From positions 1 through 35,732 of the forward strand of contig DAIOFH010000030.1 in assembly GCA_036745875.1 (NCBI GenBank): a DNA stretch of 35,732 nucleotides. Direction: 5' to 3'. The notes beneath the pieces were generated by a model. The model worked only from the letters and a program-made list of their open reading frames with translations. It was not told the DNA's origin and searched no databases. The position numbers were made by a program, and so were the translations under genes. Positions 7,793 to 16,217 of this stretch are shown piece by piece (the stretch's first letter is position 1; every line of letters begins with the position of its first letter). Origin of the DNA: DAIOFH01 sp036745875 (GTDB taxonomy: Bacteria > Planctomycetota > SZUA-567).

Positions 7793-9502
7793 ATGGGCAT
7801 TGCCAAGAATCTGGGTGAAAGCGACAAACTGACGGCAAAAGTCCCGGTTATCGGAGTTTTTGCCACCAACGACCCGCGCGTCGACAAATCGTTCTGGAAG
7901 CGCGGCAAGAACATCGTCAAAATGACCGCTGAAACGATCGCCAACGCGGTCAAGCTCCCGGGCGGAGTGGTGCCGGAAGTGGTCTACACGACGACTCTCG
8001 TCAAGGAAGAACGTTCCGCCGACATCGCAGCGCGCCAACTCAAGGAAGCAGGAGCCGAGATCCTTGTCTGCGTACCGGATTCCTGGTGTTTCCCGCAGCC
8101 GACCCTGCTGTCCTTCCTGGCGCATTTCCCCAAAGAAACGCCCATCAACATCACCTGCGGCAATTCCGCCACCCTCCCGGGCGTCGTTTTCGCACAGGCC
8201 GTCATAGGCGCGCTGGCGCAGACCGGCAGGATGGCCCACCTCAACGTCGGCACCTGGCCCGACACCGGCGACAACCCGAAAATGACCCAGACTACCGCCG
8301 ACGCCCTCGTCGATTGGTGCCAGGCCGCCCTGGCCCACACCGGACTCAAGGGCCGCAGGGTGGTTATTTTCGGTCACGATTCCATGGGCATGGAGACAGC
8401 CCTCGCCCACGTCATCCCGACCCGCAAAACCTTCGGCCTTGAAATCACCCGCCTCGACATGAAGCTCCTCGCCGACCTACTGGCGAAAAAAGCCTACAAG
8501 GCATCGGAAGTCAAGGCGCTTCGCGCCTGGATCGACAAGTATGTCGGCAAGCGCCTGGAAATCAAGACGAAGAAGGATTCCGAGAACTTCAACCAGAGCC
8601 TCGCCATGTACATCATCATCCGCGACCTCATGGCCGACCTGAACGCCGTCGGCGGCGGCTTCATGAGCCAGCTTGAGTGGGGTTCCGACCCCAGGGGCCT
8701 GCCGCTGCCGGTCGCCGACGTGATGGAATCGATCTTCAATTCCACCTTCGACCACAACGGCCCCAAGGCTCCAATACCCTACGCCACCGAGTCGGATATG
8801 CAGGGTCTGCTGACCATGCTGTACTGTACCTGGCTCTCCGGCGGCAATCCGCCCCTGTTCATGGACTTCCGCAAGGTCTGGGAGCCGTGGGAAATCAAGG
8901 CCCTCGCCGACAAGATCGGCGTTAAGTACACGGACCAGGACATCTGGGCCACGAAGGGCTTTGTGGACGGCGACAACTCGGGTTCGGCGTCACTCGACTG
9001 GGCCGGGCGGCCCGGCGACAAGTTCTCCGACGTCCTGAAAAACGTCGGCATGCCGATAGTCGACCTCGAATACTTCATGGGCGGCGGCAACTCGGTGACG
9101 TTCGTGTCCCCCGGCGGCATCGAAGGTATTGCCGCGCGTCTCGCCTACAGTTCCCTCACGGACCGATTCACCATGTTCTGGGACGAGGCGACAACAACTG
9201 AAATGCCGGGAAAACTTTCGGAAGCCGTGCGCGGCACATCGGCCTACAACTGGCCCCACACCTGGATCGTGCCGAAGTATGCGTCCATGAACGAATACAA
9301 GCACTATGCACCCGCCAACCACCTCCACATGACCTGGGGTCTGAAGCCGGCGAGGCTGCAATACTGGATGGACCTGGCAAAAGTCCATTCCGGGACGCCG
9401 TGGGCCGCACGTCCGGCCTACGTCGAAGGCGTCGACCGTCCGCAGCCGCTCATCCATCTCCTGAACGGCGGCGAAACGATGGCCAAGGCCATTCTGCCCT
9501 AA
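7793..9502 (+). CDS. L-fucose isomerase family protein
   Basis: A 569-residue cytoplasmic enzyme resembling L-fucose isomerase (E. coli FucI, 591 residues), which interconverts an aldose and a ketose with a Mn2+ cofactor. The metal ligands appear kept: E333 in ATESDMQG and D358 in LFMDFRKVW correspond to FucI E337 and D361, and H510 in PANHLHMTWG to H528. NSTFDHNGPKAP before the glutamate matches FucI NSSFDWNG. Overall similarity is otherwise modest, so the true sugar may be fucose, arabinose or another aldose. The ATG at 7793 follows GGGAGGAACAAG. No kinase or aldolase gene adjoins it and a terminator follows, so it appears monocistronic. Confidence 0.85.
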   Translation: MGIAKNLGESDKLTAKVPVIGVFATNDPRVDKSFWKRGKNIVKMTAETIANAVKLPGGVVPEVVYTTTLVKEERSADIAARQLKEAGAEILVCVPDSWCFPQPTLLSFLAHFPKETPINITCGNSATLPGVVFAQAVIGALAQTGRMAHLNVGTWPDTGDNPKMTQTTADALVDWCQAALAHTGLKGRRVVIFGHDSMGMETALAHVIPTRKTFGLEITRLDMKLLADLLAKKAYKASEVKALRAWIDKYVGKRLEIKTKKDSENFNQSLAMYIIIRDLMADLNAVGGGFMSQLEWGSDPRGLPLPVADVMESIFNSTFDHNGPKAPIPYATESDMQGLLTMLYCTWLSGGNPPLFMDFRKVWEPWEIKALADKIGVKYTDQDIWATKGFVDGDNSGSASLDWAGRPGDKFSDVLKNVGMPIVDLEYFMGGGNSVTFVSPGGIEGIAARLAYSSLTDRFTMFWDEATTTEMPGKLSEAVRGTSAYNWPHTWIVPKYASMNEYKHYAPANHLHMTWGLKPARLQYWMDLAKVHSGTPWAARPAYVEGVDRPQPLIHLLNGGETMAKAILP

Positions 9503-9530
9503 CCGCGACGGTCACTGCGTATTCCATTCA

Positions 9531-9563
9531 AACTCCACCCGCCTTGTTCGGGTGGAGTTTTTT
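9531..9563 (+). terminator. Intrinsic terminator of the isomerase gene
   Basis: An 11-bp perfect stem (9531-9541 with 9549-9559, AACTCCACCCG) closes a seven-base loop and runs into TTTTTT. The stem also begins with AA on the other side, so weak action on the converging LysR transcript is possible. Confidence 0.9.
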
Positions 9564-9576
9564 ATGGCCGACATCC

Positions 9577-10500
9577 CTACCGCACATCGAGTACGGTTTC
9601 CTTGAGCAGTTTCCGCAACCATATATGCCCCGGATCGGCGTCCAGCCGGGAATGCCACATCTGCGCCACATCGAACTCCGGTATGTCCAACGGCGGCTTC
9701 CTGAGCGTCAATTCCCCGGCATGCGCCAAAAACAGCCTCTTCGGTTCGGTGGCGATAAAATCCGCGCCCTGCAACAACAACGGAGCCAGCAGGAACTGAC
9801 CGACCGTCACCGTTACCTTGCGTTGCAAGGACTCCTTCGCCAGGACGGCGTCCACAACCCCGTACGGATCGCCGCGGCCGGAAACTTGAAGATGGTCGAA
9901 TGCGAGATAGCGCCGACGGTTGAATCCTCGTTCAAATCCCTGTAAACCCTTCCTTGCTGCGCAGACAAAACCTTCCCTGAACAACAACTCCTCCGTGACA
10001 TACGCGGGCGGCTCTGGAAATGATCCGGCGATCAGTTCCACCTGACCGTCTTCCAGAAGCGCCGTCCCCGTGCCGTAGTTGGCGTTTTTGACAATGATTG
10101 AAGTGAACGGCGCGACTTCCTTCATTCGCCCAATCAATCCCGGCAATATTACGGACGCGACATAATCCGACAGCCCAAGGGTAAAAATGCGTCTGCTGGC
10201 CGCCGGCACAAACCCCGACCGCCGGTCCAGAATGCCCTCTACGTCCGCCAGCACGGATCGCACCCGCGGCCCCAACTCCAGCGCCTTCGGCGTCGGCTGC
10301 ATGCCTTTCGCGGAGCGCACAAACAACCGGTCGCCGAACACAAGCCGCAGCCGGTTCAAGGCATGGCTTACCGCCGGTTGCGTCAAATTGATGCGTTCCC
10401 CCGCCCGTGTGACATGCCGTTCCGTCAGGAGGGCGTCCAGAACAACCAAAAGGTTGAAGTCTATGCCGTTGATATTATTTATTTTATTCATAATGAACAT
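9577..10500 (-). CDS. LysR-family transcription regulator
   Basis: A 307-residue regulator. The N-terminal winged helix-turn-helix spans about 14-74 (LLVVLDALLTERHVTRAGE, then LTQPAVSHALNRLR). A type 2 periplasmic-binding effector domain covers about 100-300. The sequence style (IDFNLLVVLDALL) is that of the NodD/LinR-like branch, whose members often sense aromatic or small organic compounds. Start choice is uncertain: ATG at 10500 or 10491; AAGGAA lies rather far upstream. It is divergent from the propeller-CMD gene, with only 79 bases between the starts. This is the classic LysR layout for control of the neighbouring gene. Confidence 0.92.
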   Translation of the reverse strand: MFIMNKINNINGIDFNLLVVLDALLTERHVTRAGERINLTQPAVSHALNRLRLVFGDRLFVRSAKGMQPTPKALELGPRVRSVLADVEGILDRRSGFVPAASRRIFTLGLSDYVASVILPGLIGRMKEVAPFTSIIVKNANYGTGTALLEDGQVELIAGSFPEPPAYVTEELLFREGFVCAARKGLQGFERGFNRRRYLAFDHLQVSGRGDPYGVVDAVLAKESLQRKVTVTVGQFLLAPLLLQGADFIATEPKRLFLAHAGELTLRKPPLDIPEFDVAQMWHSRLDADPGHIWLRKLLKETVLDVR

Positions 10501-10579
10501 ATTATCTATGAATTTCCTTTATTTCAAGAAAAACCTATCATTGCCACGCTATGGCCGTTTGAAAATGAAGGAGATATCA

Positions 10580-11758
10580 ATGCGAGAGTTTTTTGTGCGG
10601 TATTTGTTTATTGCAGGCGTGTGCGGGGTCCTTTTCCAGCCCGGCATCGCAGCCGACACCGAGCCGCTGTACAGCGGGTTTAACGCCCCGACCGGCATCG
10701 CCTTCGATTCAATGGGATCGCTATATGTCAGCAATTGGGGCAGTGGAACGGTGGAAAGGATAACGTCCGACGGAACACGCTCCACCGTCATGACCGGCAT
10801 CGCCTCCCCGGCCGGGATTGTCTTTGACAGCGACGACACCCTCTATGTCGCCGCCTATTCCGGCGACTATATCGAATCCCTGGCCACAAACGGCATGAGA
10901 AAAAGCGTGGCCGAAGGGCTGGCGACGCCGACAGGCTTGTGCTTCGCCAAGAGCGGGTTATTAATGGCGACAAACCGGGCGTCGGGGGAGTTGTTGGCAA
11001 TCAACCTTGACTCTGGAGAGAAGCAGGTAATCGCCAGTTCATTGTCCCTGCCTGTCGGCGTCACGGAATTGTCCGACGGATCGTTCGTCGTTTCGCAATA
11101 CGGCGGACGCGTGACCAGGGTGCTTGCGGACGGCGAACAGATCGAACTGGGAAGAACGTTCAGTCGCCCAGGCGTCGGGATAATCGCTGCCGGCGATGAT
11201 TCGGTGATGGCCGTTGACAACGGTGCTGATGTCGTCCGAAGGGTCGACCTTTCCGGCGAATCGGAAATTGTGGCCGAAAACATGACAGGCAGCCTGGTCG
11301 CGCTGGGCCGCGACCGGGCCGGACGAATATATGCCGGAACATGGGGTTCGGGAAACATCTATCAATTCGAAAATCGAGAAAGGAGTGGAGAAATGACGCG
11401 TTATGAAAGAGGACTGGCGAAATTGCGGGAAGTGGACGGCAGCGCCGGTGAGGCGGTTGTCGATAGTTTGCAGGACATAGCGCCGGAGTTTGCCGAGTAT
11501 ATGATCGAGTTCGCTTTCGGCGACATTTATTCGCGGCCCGGGCTCAGCCTGCAGCAGCGGGAACTCGCCGTGGTCGCGGCCCTGACAGCGCTCGGGAACG
11601 CCAGACCACAGCTTAAAGTCCATCTCCATGCGACCCTGAATGTAGGCTGCACCAGGGAGGAAATAAAGGAAGTCATCATGATGATGGGAGTGTATTCGGG
11701 CTTTCCCGCCGCGCTGAACGGGCTGTCCGCCTTCAAGGAAGTGTTGCAGCAGGAGTAA
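10580..11758 (+). CDS. Secreted NHL/SMP-30-like beta-propeller fused to a carboxymuconolactone-decarboxylase (CMD) domain
   Basis: A 392-residue two-domain protein. Residues 1-25 look like a signal peptide with cleavage near GIAA-D. Residues about 28-265 form a six-bladed NHL or SMP-30 type propeller with repeats such as PTGIAFDSMGSLYVSNWGSG and PAGIVFDSDDTLYVAAYSGD. Residues 272-392 form an AhpD/CMD-like helical domain (SLQQRELAVVAALTALG, HLHATLNVGCTREEIKEVI). CMD proteins are usually cytoplasmic decarboxylases or peroxidase partners; only one cysteine is visible in the domain, so the AhpD CxxC pair is absent. The ATG at 10580 has an ideal AAGGAG six bases upstream. A second good ribosome site lies inside the gene before codon 272. 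The divergent LysR gene probably controls it. Confidence 0.85.
   Translation: MREFFVRYLFIAGVCGVLFQPGIAADTEPLYSGFNAPTGIAFDSMGSLYVSNWGSGTVERITSDGTRSTVMTGIASPAGIVFDSDDTLYVAAYSGDYIESLATNGMRKSVAEGLATPTGLCFAKSGLLMATNRASGELLAINLDSGEKQVIASSLSLPVGVTELSDGSFVVSQYGGRVTRVLADGEQIELGRTFSRPGVGIIAAGDDSVMAVDNGADVVRRVDLSGESEIVAENMTGSLVALGRDRAGRIYAGTWGSGNIYQFENRERSGEMTRYERGLAKLREVDGSAGEAVVDSLQDIAPEFAEYMIEFAFGDIYSRPGLSLQQRELAVVAALTALGNARPQLKVHLHATLNVGCTREEIKEVIMMMGVYSGFPAALNGLSAFKEVLQQE
11381..11395 (+). promoter_or_regulatory. Internal ribosome-binding site and ATG for the CMD domain
   Basis: AGGAG at 11381-11385 is followed after seven bases by an in-frame ATG at 11393, exactly at the propeller-CMD junction. 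Translation from here would give a stand-alone 121-residue CMD protein without a signal peptide, a usual length for that family. Either the site is still used, making two products from one gene, or it is a relic of two once-separate genes that lost the stop between them. Confidence 0.6.
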
Positions 11759-11761
11759 AAA

Positions 11762-12970
11762 CTACTGCTCCACCTTGGTCATGGCGAAAATCCTGTTGTC
11801 GGCAAGAAGATGATTGATCACCAACGATGCCGCGCCAATCGCCGTCGCGTTGGCACCCAGGGGCGATACCAAGATGCTGGTATGGCGACCGGCGTAAAGC
11901 ATCTTGTGCTTTTCGATAGCCCTGTTCAGGTTGTCGATGAAATAGGGGCCGCCCCTGGCTATGCCGCCTTCGAGGATAATCGCTTCAAAATCAAGCAGGT
12001 TGATGATGCTGGCTATAGCCGCCCCGAGAGTGGAGATGGCGTGGTTGCTGATCTCCATCGCCACCTTGTCCCCGTGTTCCGCCGCCATCAGGACAGTCTT
12101 GGCCTCAAGGTTGCCGTAATTGCCGTCGATCAATGCGGTCAGCATCGTCTTTTCGCCTGCTTCCATCCTTTCCCGGGCATCCCTCACCACCGCACGGGCG
12201 GACGACACCGCCTCAAGACATCCCCTGTTGCCGCAGTCGCACAACGGCCCGTCCGGGATAACCGTCATATGGCCGACTTCGCCGGCGGAGCCGCTGAAAC
12301 CAGTGTATACCTCATGGTCGAACACCATCGCGCCGCCGATGCCGTAGCCAAGGTTTATGCACATGTAATCCCGGATTTCTTTGGCTGAACCATAGGTTTT
12401 TTCCCCCAGAGCCGTCGCGCGGGTGGCGTTGTCGATGAAGACGTGGGTGTCGAAGCGTTTCGCCAGCGGCGTGATGACATCCACATTCCGCCAGCCGATG
12501 TCGGGGGAAAAAAGGATCGAGCCGGTATGCTGGTCCAAAAGACCCGGAGCGGCGACACCGATGCCGATCAGCTTGTCCCGGTCGATGTTCGAATCCGCGA
12601 GGACGGTGTCTATTGCGGTGGCGATGCGGCCGAGGACATGGTCCGCGCCTCTGGCGAACTCTGTGGCAAGAACCGTGCGGGTTACGATGTTGGACGCGTC
12701 CATCAGGACGCAGATGATGTTTGTCGCACCCAGGTCGACGCCGACCGAAAAATAGGAATCATGCACGAATTCCAACAATTTTGGAGGTTTTCCTCCGGTG
12801 GACTTTCCCTTTCCCACCTCGCGGACAAGGCCGAGTTCTATGAAGGTGTCGGTGATCTTCATCACCGAGGGTATGGTCAGACCGGCATGGCGGGCAATGT
12901 CCGCCCTGCCGATCGGACTTTTGTTGCGTATAAGGTTGAGGATAAAGTGCTTGTTGTCTTGCTTGCGCAC
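11762..12970 (-). CDS. ROK-family transcription regulator (NagC/XylR type)
   Basis: A 402-residue regulator. A winged helix-turn-helix occupies about 8-58 (GRADIARHAGLTIPSVMKIT). The ROK sugar-kinase-like domain covers about 75-385, with DLGATN, FIDNATRA and the zinc site made by H234, C244, C246 and C251 (GH...CDCGNRGC). Such proteins repress sugar genes and release DNA on binding a sugar or sugar phosphate. It starts at a GTG (12970) with AGG nine bases upstream. It lies 116 bases beyond the end of the sugar transporter operon on the same strand and is its likely repressor. Its 3' end converges on the CMD gene with three bases between the stops; an imperfect nine-bp hairpin spans both. Confidence 0.9.
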   Translation of the reverse strand: MRKQDNKHFILNLIRNKSPIGRADIARHAGLTIPSVMKITDTFIELGLVREVGKGKSTGGKPPKLLEFVHDSYFSVGVDLGATNIICVLMDASNIVTRTVLATEFARGADHVLGRIATAIDTVLADSNIDRDKLIGIGVAAPGLLDQHTGSILFSPDIGWRNVDVITPLAKRFDTHVFIDNATRATALGEKTYGSAKEIRDYMCINLGYGIGGAMVFDHEVYTGFSGSAGEVGHMTVIPDGPLCDCGNRGCLEAVSSARAVVRDARERMEAGEKTMLTALIDGNYGNLEAKTVLMAAEHGDKVAMEISNHAISTLGAAIASIINLLDFEAIILEGGIARGGPYFIDNLNRAIEKHKMLYAGRHTSILVSPLGANATAIGAASLVINHLLADNRIFAMTKVEQ

Positions 12971-13086
12971 GAGCTATCGCCTGTGAAAAAGTAGATCCAT
13001 GCCAGGTAAATATAGTAGATTATGGTATTTTTCACCACCCCGCAACCGAAAATAGATGCATATACCCAACTACTATTTCTTCCCCG

Positions 13087-14256
13087 TCACCTGCACAGTT
13101 CAAAAATATTGATAATATCCTTCTTGTTGAGCGGCACGAAGTTGCCGACCTTCATTGTATCGCCGGCGGTGCATTTGTCAGCCATTTCATCCCAGCGCTT
13201 GTCGTCTATGCCCATCTGGCTTAGGCGCGTTTCAACACCGATGGAGGCGAAAAGATCTTCCAGCTTTTCGATCCCCGCAAGAGCGGTACGTTCCGGGTTT
13301 TCGAAATCCTGTTCCACATTCATCACCCTGACTGCGAACTGGACAAAGCGCTTCAGGTTGTGTTTGTACACGTATTTGCACCAAGCGGGGAAGACGACGG
13401 CCAGGCCCGCGCCGTGGGTGACGTCGTAGATTGCCGACAGTTCGTGCTCGATGGAGTGGGAGGCGAAATCCGGAACCCGCCCGGTTCCCATGAGGTCGTT
13501 GTGGGACAATGCGCCGGCCCACATGATTTCCGCCCGCAGGTTATAGTTTTCCGGGTCCTTGAGGACGCGCGGGGACTTGTCCACCATGGTCTTCAACAGC
13601 GATTCCGCCATCCTGTCGATAAGTTCTACATCCTCGACATTGGTGAAATAGCGTTCGAAGGTATGGAGCATGATGTCCACACAGCCGCTGGCGGTCTGGT
13701 ACGCCGGAAGGGTGTAGGTCAGTTCCGGGTTCATGATGGCGAACATCGGCCGTATGCAGTCGTAACCGATACCGATCTTCTGCGCCGTTTCCTCGTTCGT
13801 TATGACGGAGGAGGTGCTGGACTCGCTGCCCGCCGCAGCGATGGTGAGCACGACGCCGACCGGCAGTGCCTCCTTCGGGGTCCCCTTGCCGCAATAGAAA
13901 TCCCATACATCCCCGTCGTACGGGACGCCCATTGCAATCCCTTTTGCCGTATCGATGGCGCTGCCGCCGCCGACGGCGAGGATAAACTTGATGCCGTTGT
14001 CCCGGCAGACCTTGATACCTTCGTGGACCAGGCTGAGGACGGGATTCGGCTTCGCGCCGCCGAAGTCTATGTATTTGACGCCCGCGGCGGTGAGGTTTTT
14101 CGTCACCCGGTCATAGAGGCCGGACCGCTTGATGCTGCCGCCGCCTGCGACCAGGAGCACCTTGTCCGCATATTTTTTCGTTTCCGAACCAACGCTGTCT
14201 TCCGTGTTTTTACCGAAAATGATCGTGGTTTTGCAGTCGAAGACGAAATTGTTCAT
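13087..14256 (-). CDS. Iron-containing alcohol dehydrogenase (YqhD/BdhA type)
   Basis: A 389-residue cytoplasmic NAD(P)H-dependent alcohol/aldehyde oxidoreductase of the group III metal family. The metal ligands fall at D194, H198, H267 and H281, the same numbers as in E. coli YqhD. The nucleotide site is GGGSAIDTAKGIA (96-108). Length equals that of YqhD (387). The ATG follows the upstream permease stop by one base, with its GGAG inside the permease gene, so the two are translationally coupled. Being last in the transporter operon, it may oxidise or reduce the imported sugar, polyol or a derived aldehyde. A general aldehyde-scavenging role is the alternative. Confidence 0.93.
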   Translation of the reverse strand: MNNFVFDCKTTIIFGKNTEDSVGSETKKYADKVLLVAGGGSIKRSGLYDRVTKNLTAAGVKYIDFGGAKPNPVLSLVHEGIKVCRDNGIKFILAVGGGSAIDTAKGIAMGVPYDGDVWDFYCGKGTPKEALPVGVVLTIAAAGSESSTSSVITNEETAQKIGIGYDCIRPMFAIMNPELTYTLPAYQTASGCVDIMLHTFERYFTNVEDVELIDRMAESLLKTMVDKSPRVLKDPENYNLRAEIMWAGALSHNDLMGTGRVPDFASHSIEHELSAIYDVTHGAGLAVVFPAWCKYVYKHNLKRFVQFAVRVMNVEQDFENPERTALAGIEKLEDLFASIGVETRLSQMGIDDKRWDEMADKCTAGDTMKVGNFVPLNKKDIINIFELCR

Positions 14257-14257
14257 G

Positions 14258-15232
14258 TCAGTTTTCTCCGTTTTTCTTGACGCTGTTCATAAAGACGGCG
14301 ATAAGGATTACGATGCCTTTCACCATAGGTTGCACGTTGGGGGAAACATGTATCAGGCTCATGATGTTGTTGAGGACGCACAGCACAAGAAGACCGATCA
14401 CCGCCCCGGCCACAGACCCTTTCCCTCCCGACAGGCTTACGCCGCCGATGGTGCAGGCGGCTATCGCGTCCATCGGCAAAAGAATGCCGGTGTCCGGATC
14501 GCCGGTGCCTACCCGACAGACGAAGAGGAATCCTGCGAAGGCGCAGAGCATGGAGGATAGCGTGTAGGCAAGGATGTTTATCAGCCTGACGGGGAGTCCG
14601 CTGAAGCGTGCGGCGCTGGAGTTGCCGCCTATCGCATACAGGTAATAGCCCTGCTTTGTCCGCATATACAAGGTCATGACAATGATGACGGCGATACAGA
14701 GCCAGATGGGGATGATCAGGCCCATTGTTTTCATTTTGTAAAACCGCGATAGGGACATGGACAGCATGGCGCCGTTCAGGCTGTGTTCAACTTTGGCGCC
14801 ATTGGTCATCACTTTGGCGACAGAATAGACTATCTGCTGCATCGCCAGGGTAATGACAAACGCGGGGAGCCGCAGGCCGGTGACCAGGATGCCACTGATC
14901 GTCCCGATAAGCGCGCCCACCGCCAGCGCCACGCACAAGGCAAGGCCTATCCCATATCCCTGGAACAACACGACCAGCACGCTCGATATGGCGACGACCG
15001 CGCCTACGGAAAGGTCGATCCCTCCAGTGAGGAGCACGACAAGCTGTGCCAGCGCCACGAAGAGGAGCATGGCGTTTTGTCGTCCCAGGTTGACCAGGTT
15101 GTTCGGGCGGAGGAACACGCCCTTTGACAGCAGGAAGGCGATCGCGACAAGCACCAGCAGTATGGCAAGGGACTGCATGAGGGACGTGGTGGACTCGTCC
15201 AGGGATTTCAGATAGCTTTTGATTCTCGTCAT
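14258..15232 (-). CDS. Sugar ABC transporter permease, second subunit (YjfF/RbsC-like)
   Basis: A 324-residue inner-membrane permease of the ribose/galactose class, with about eight to ten hydrophobic helices. It carries the family core LTGGIDLSVGAVVAISSVL near 88-106 and GGVSLSGGKGSVAGAVIGLL near 268-287. The ATG at 15232 follows AAGGGGATCACG; the longer reading to 15292 would run through the end of the preceding gene and lacks support. It lies ten bases after the first permease. Two different permeases in one operon suggest a heterodimeric channel, as in YtfT/YjfF or LsrC/LsrD. Confidence 0.93.
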   Translation of the reverse strand: MTRIKSYLKSLDESTTSLMQSLAILLVLVAIAFLLSKGVFLRPNNLVNLGRQNAMLLFVALAQLVVLLTGGIDLSVGAVVAISSVLVVLFQGYGIGLALCVALAVGALIGTISGILVTGLRLPAFVITLAMQQIVYSVAKVMTNGAKVEHSLNGAMLSMSLSRFYKMKTMGLIIPIWLCIAVIIVMTLYMRTKQGYYLYAIGGNSSAARFSGLPVRLINILAYTLSSMLCAFAGFLFVCRVGTGDPDTGILLPMDAIAACTIGGVSLSGGKGSVAGAVIGLLVLCVLNNIMSLIHVSPNVQPMVKGIVILIAVFMNSVKKNGEN

Positions 15233-15242
15233 CGTGATCCCC

Positions 15243-16214
15243 TTATGCCTGCTTCTTGTGGCTGCGGAAAACACTGAGAACAACGGCCGCAATAATCAGG
15301 GAGCCCTTGAACACGCCCTGCCAAAACGGGTTGATCCCGGTCAGGTTCAGCATGCTGCCGATGCATTGGAAAATCAGCACGCCCGCCATGGTGCCGAGCA
15401 CCGTACCTTCGCCGCCGGCCAGGCTCGCGCCGCCGACCACGACGGCGGCGATACTTTCCGTTTCGTAGTTGTAGCCTCCCACCGGCGACCCGGACACCAG
15501 CCGGGAGCACCAGACCATGCCGCCGATAGTGCAGAAAAACGAACTCATGACATAAACCATCAGTTTGAGCCTGGCCACGTTGATGCCGGAGAGCCGCGTG
15601 CTCATTTCGTTGCTGCCGAGGGCGTAGAGATAGCGGCCGGAGCGGCGCAGTTTGAGAAAATAATGGATCGCCAACGCTGACAACAGGAGCAAAATCGACG
15701 CCAGAGGCACCCATGACAACGGCCCCCAACCGATGCGCCCGGCTCCCAGGATCTTGAAAAGTTCGTTATGGATCGGCACCGGCTTGGCGCTTGCGATAAG
15801 CATGGCGAGGCTTCTGGCGATCCCCATCACCCCGAGGGTGACGATAAACGGCGGCATCGGGGTATAGGCGACGAGAAATCCGCTCAGGAGGCCAATGAGA
15901 AGCCCCATAAGCAGCCCGGCGAGGATGGCGGGGACAAGCCCGTATTGGCTCATGGTGACGGAGACGACAATTGAAGTAATGGCGACGAGAGCACCCTGCG
16001 AAAGGTCGATCCCGCCGGTGACGATCACCAGAAACTGCCCAAGGGCGAGAAAGCCGGTGACTACCGACTGGAACATGATCGCACTCAAGTTGCGCGAATT
16101 GGTGAAATTCGGCACCAGCGCCGAAAACAGAACTATGATCACGACCAAGGCGAGAAGAGAAGTGTTGCGGCGCGCGAAGAGAAGCAGGCGGCTGTTATTG
16201 ACCTTCTGGTTCAT
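15243..16214 (-). CDS. Sugar ABC transporter permease, first subunit (YtfT/RbsC-like)
   Basis: A 323-residue inner-membrane permease. The N-terminal segment is followed by about eight to ten helices, with VTGGIDLSQGALVAITSIVV and, later, GGASLAGGEGTVLGTMAGVL, the two conserved regions of the RbsC family. The ATG at 16214 has AGGAGG upstream and begins three bases after the ATPase stop; a TTG one codon earlier is less likely. It is related to, but clearly different from, the second permease, so they are partners rather than a recent duplication. Confidence 0.93.
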   Translation of the reverse strand: MNQKVNNSRLLLFARRNTSLLALVVIIVLFSALVPNFTNSRNLSAIMFQSVVTGFLALGQFLVIVTGGIDLSQGALVAITSIVVSVTMSQYGLVPAILAGLLMGLLIGLLSGFLVAYTPMPPFIVTLGVMGIARSLAMLIASAKPVPIHNELFKILGAGRIGWGPLSWVPLASILLLLSALAIHYFLKLRRSGRYLYALGSNEMSTRLSGINVARLKLMVYVMSSFFCTIGGMVWCSRLVSGSPVGGYNYETESIAAVVVGGASLAGGEGTVLGTMAGVLIFQCIGSMLNLTGINPFWQGVFKGSLIIAAVVLSVFRSHKKQA

Positions 16215-16217
16215 CAA

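Noticed and set aside
11748..11770. A hairpin spanning the converging stop codons as a terminator
   Set aside because: The nine-bp stem has one mismatch and no U-run follows on either strand, so it is at best weak.
505..13078. A shared GCATATACCCA string near 505 and 13062
   Set aside because: A single 11-base match between spacers is expected by chance in a window of this size, and the flanks do not align.
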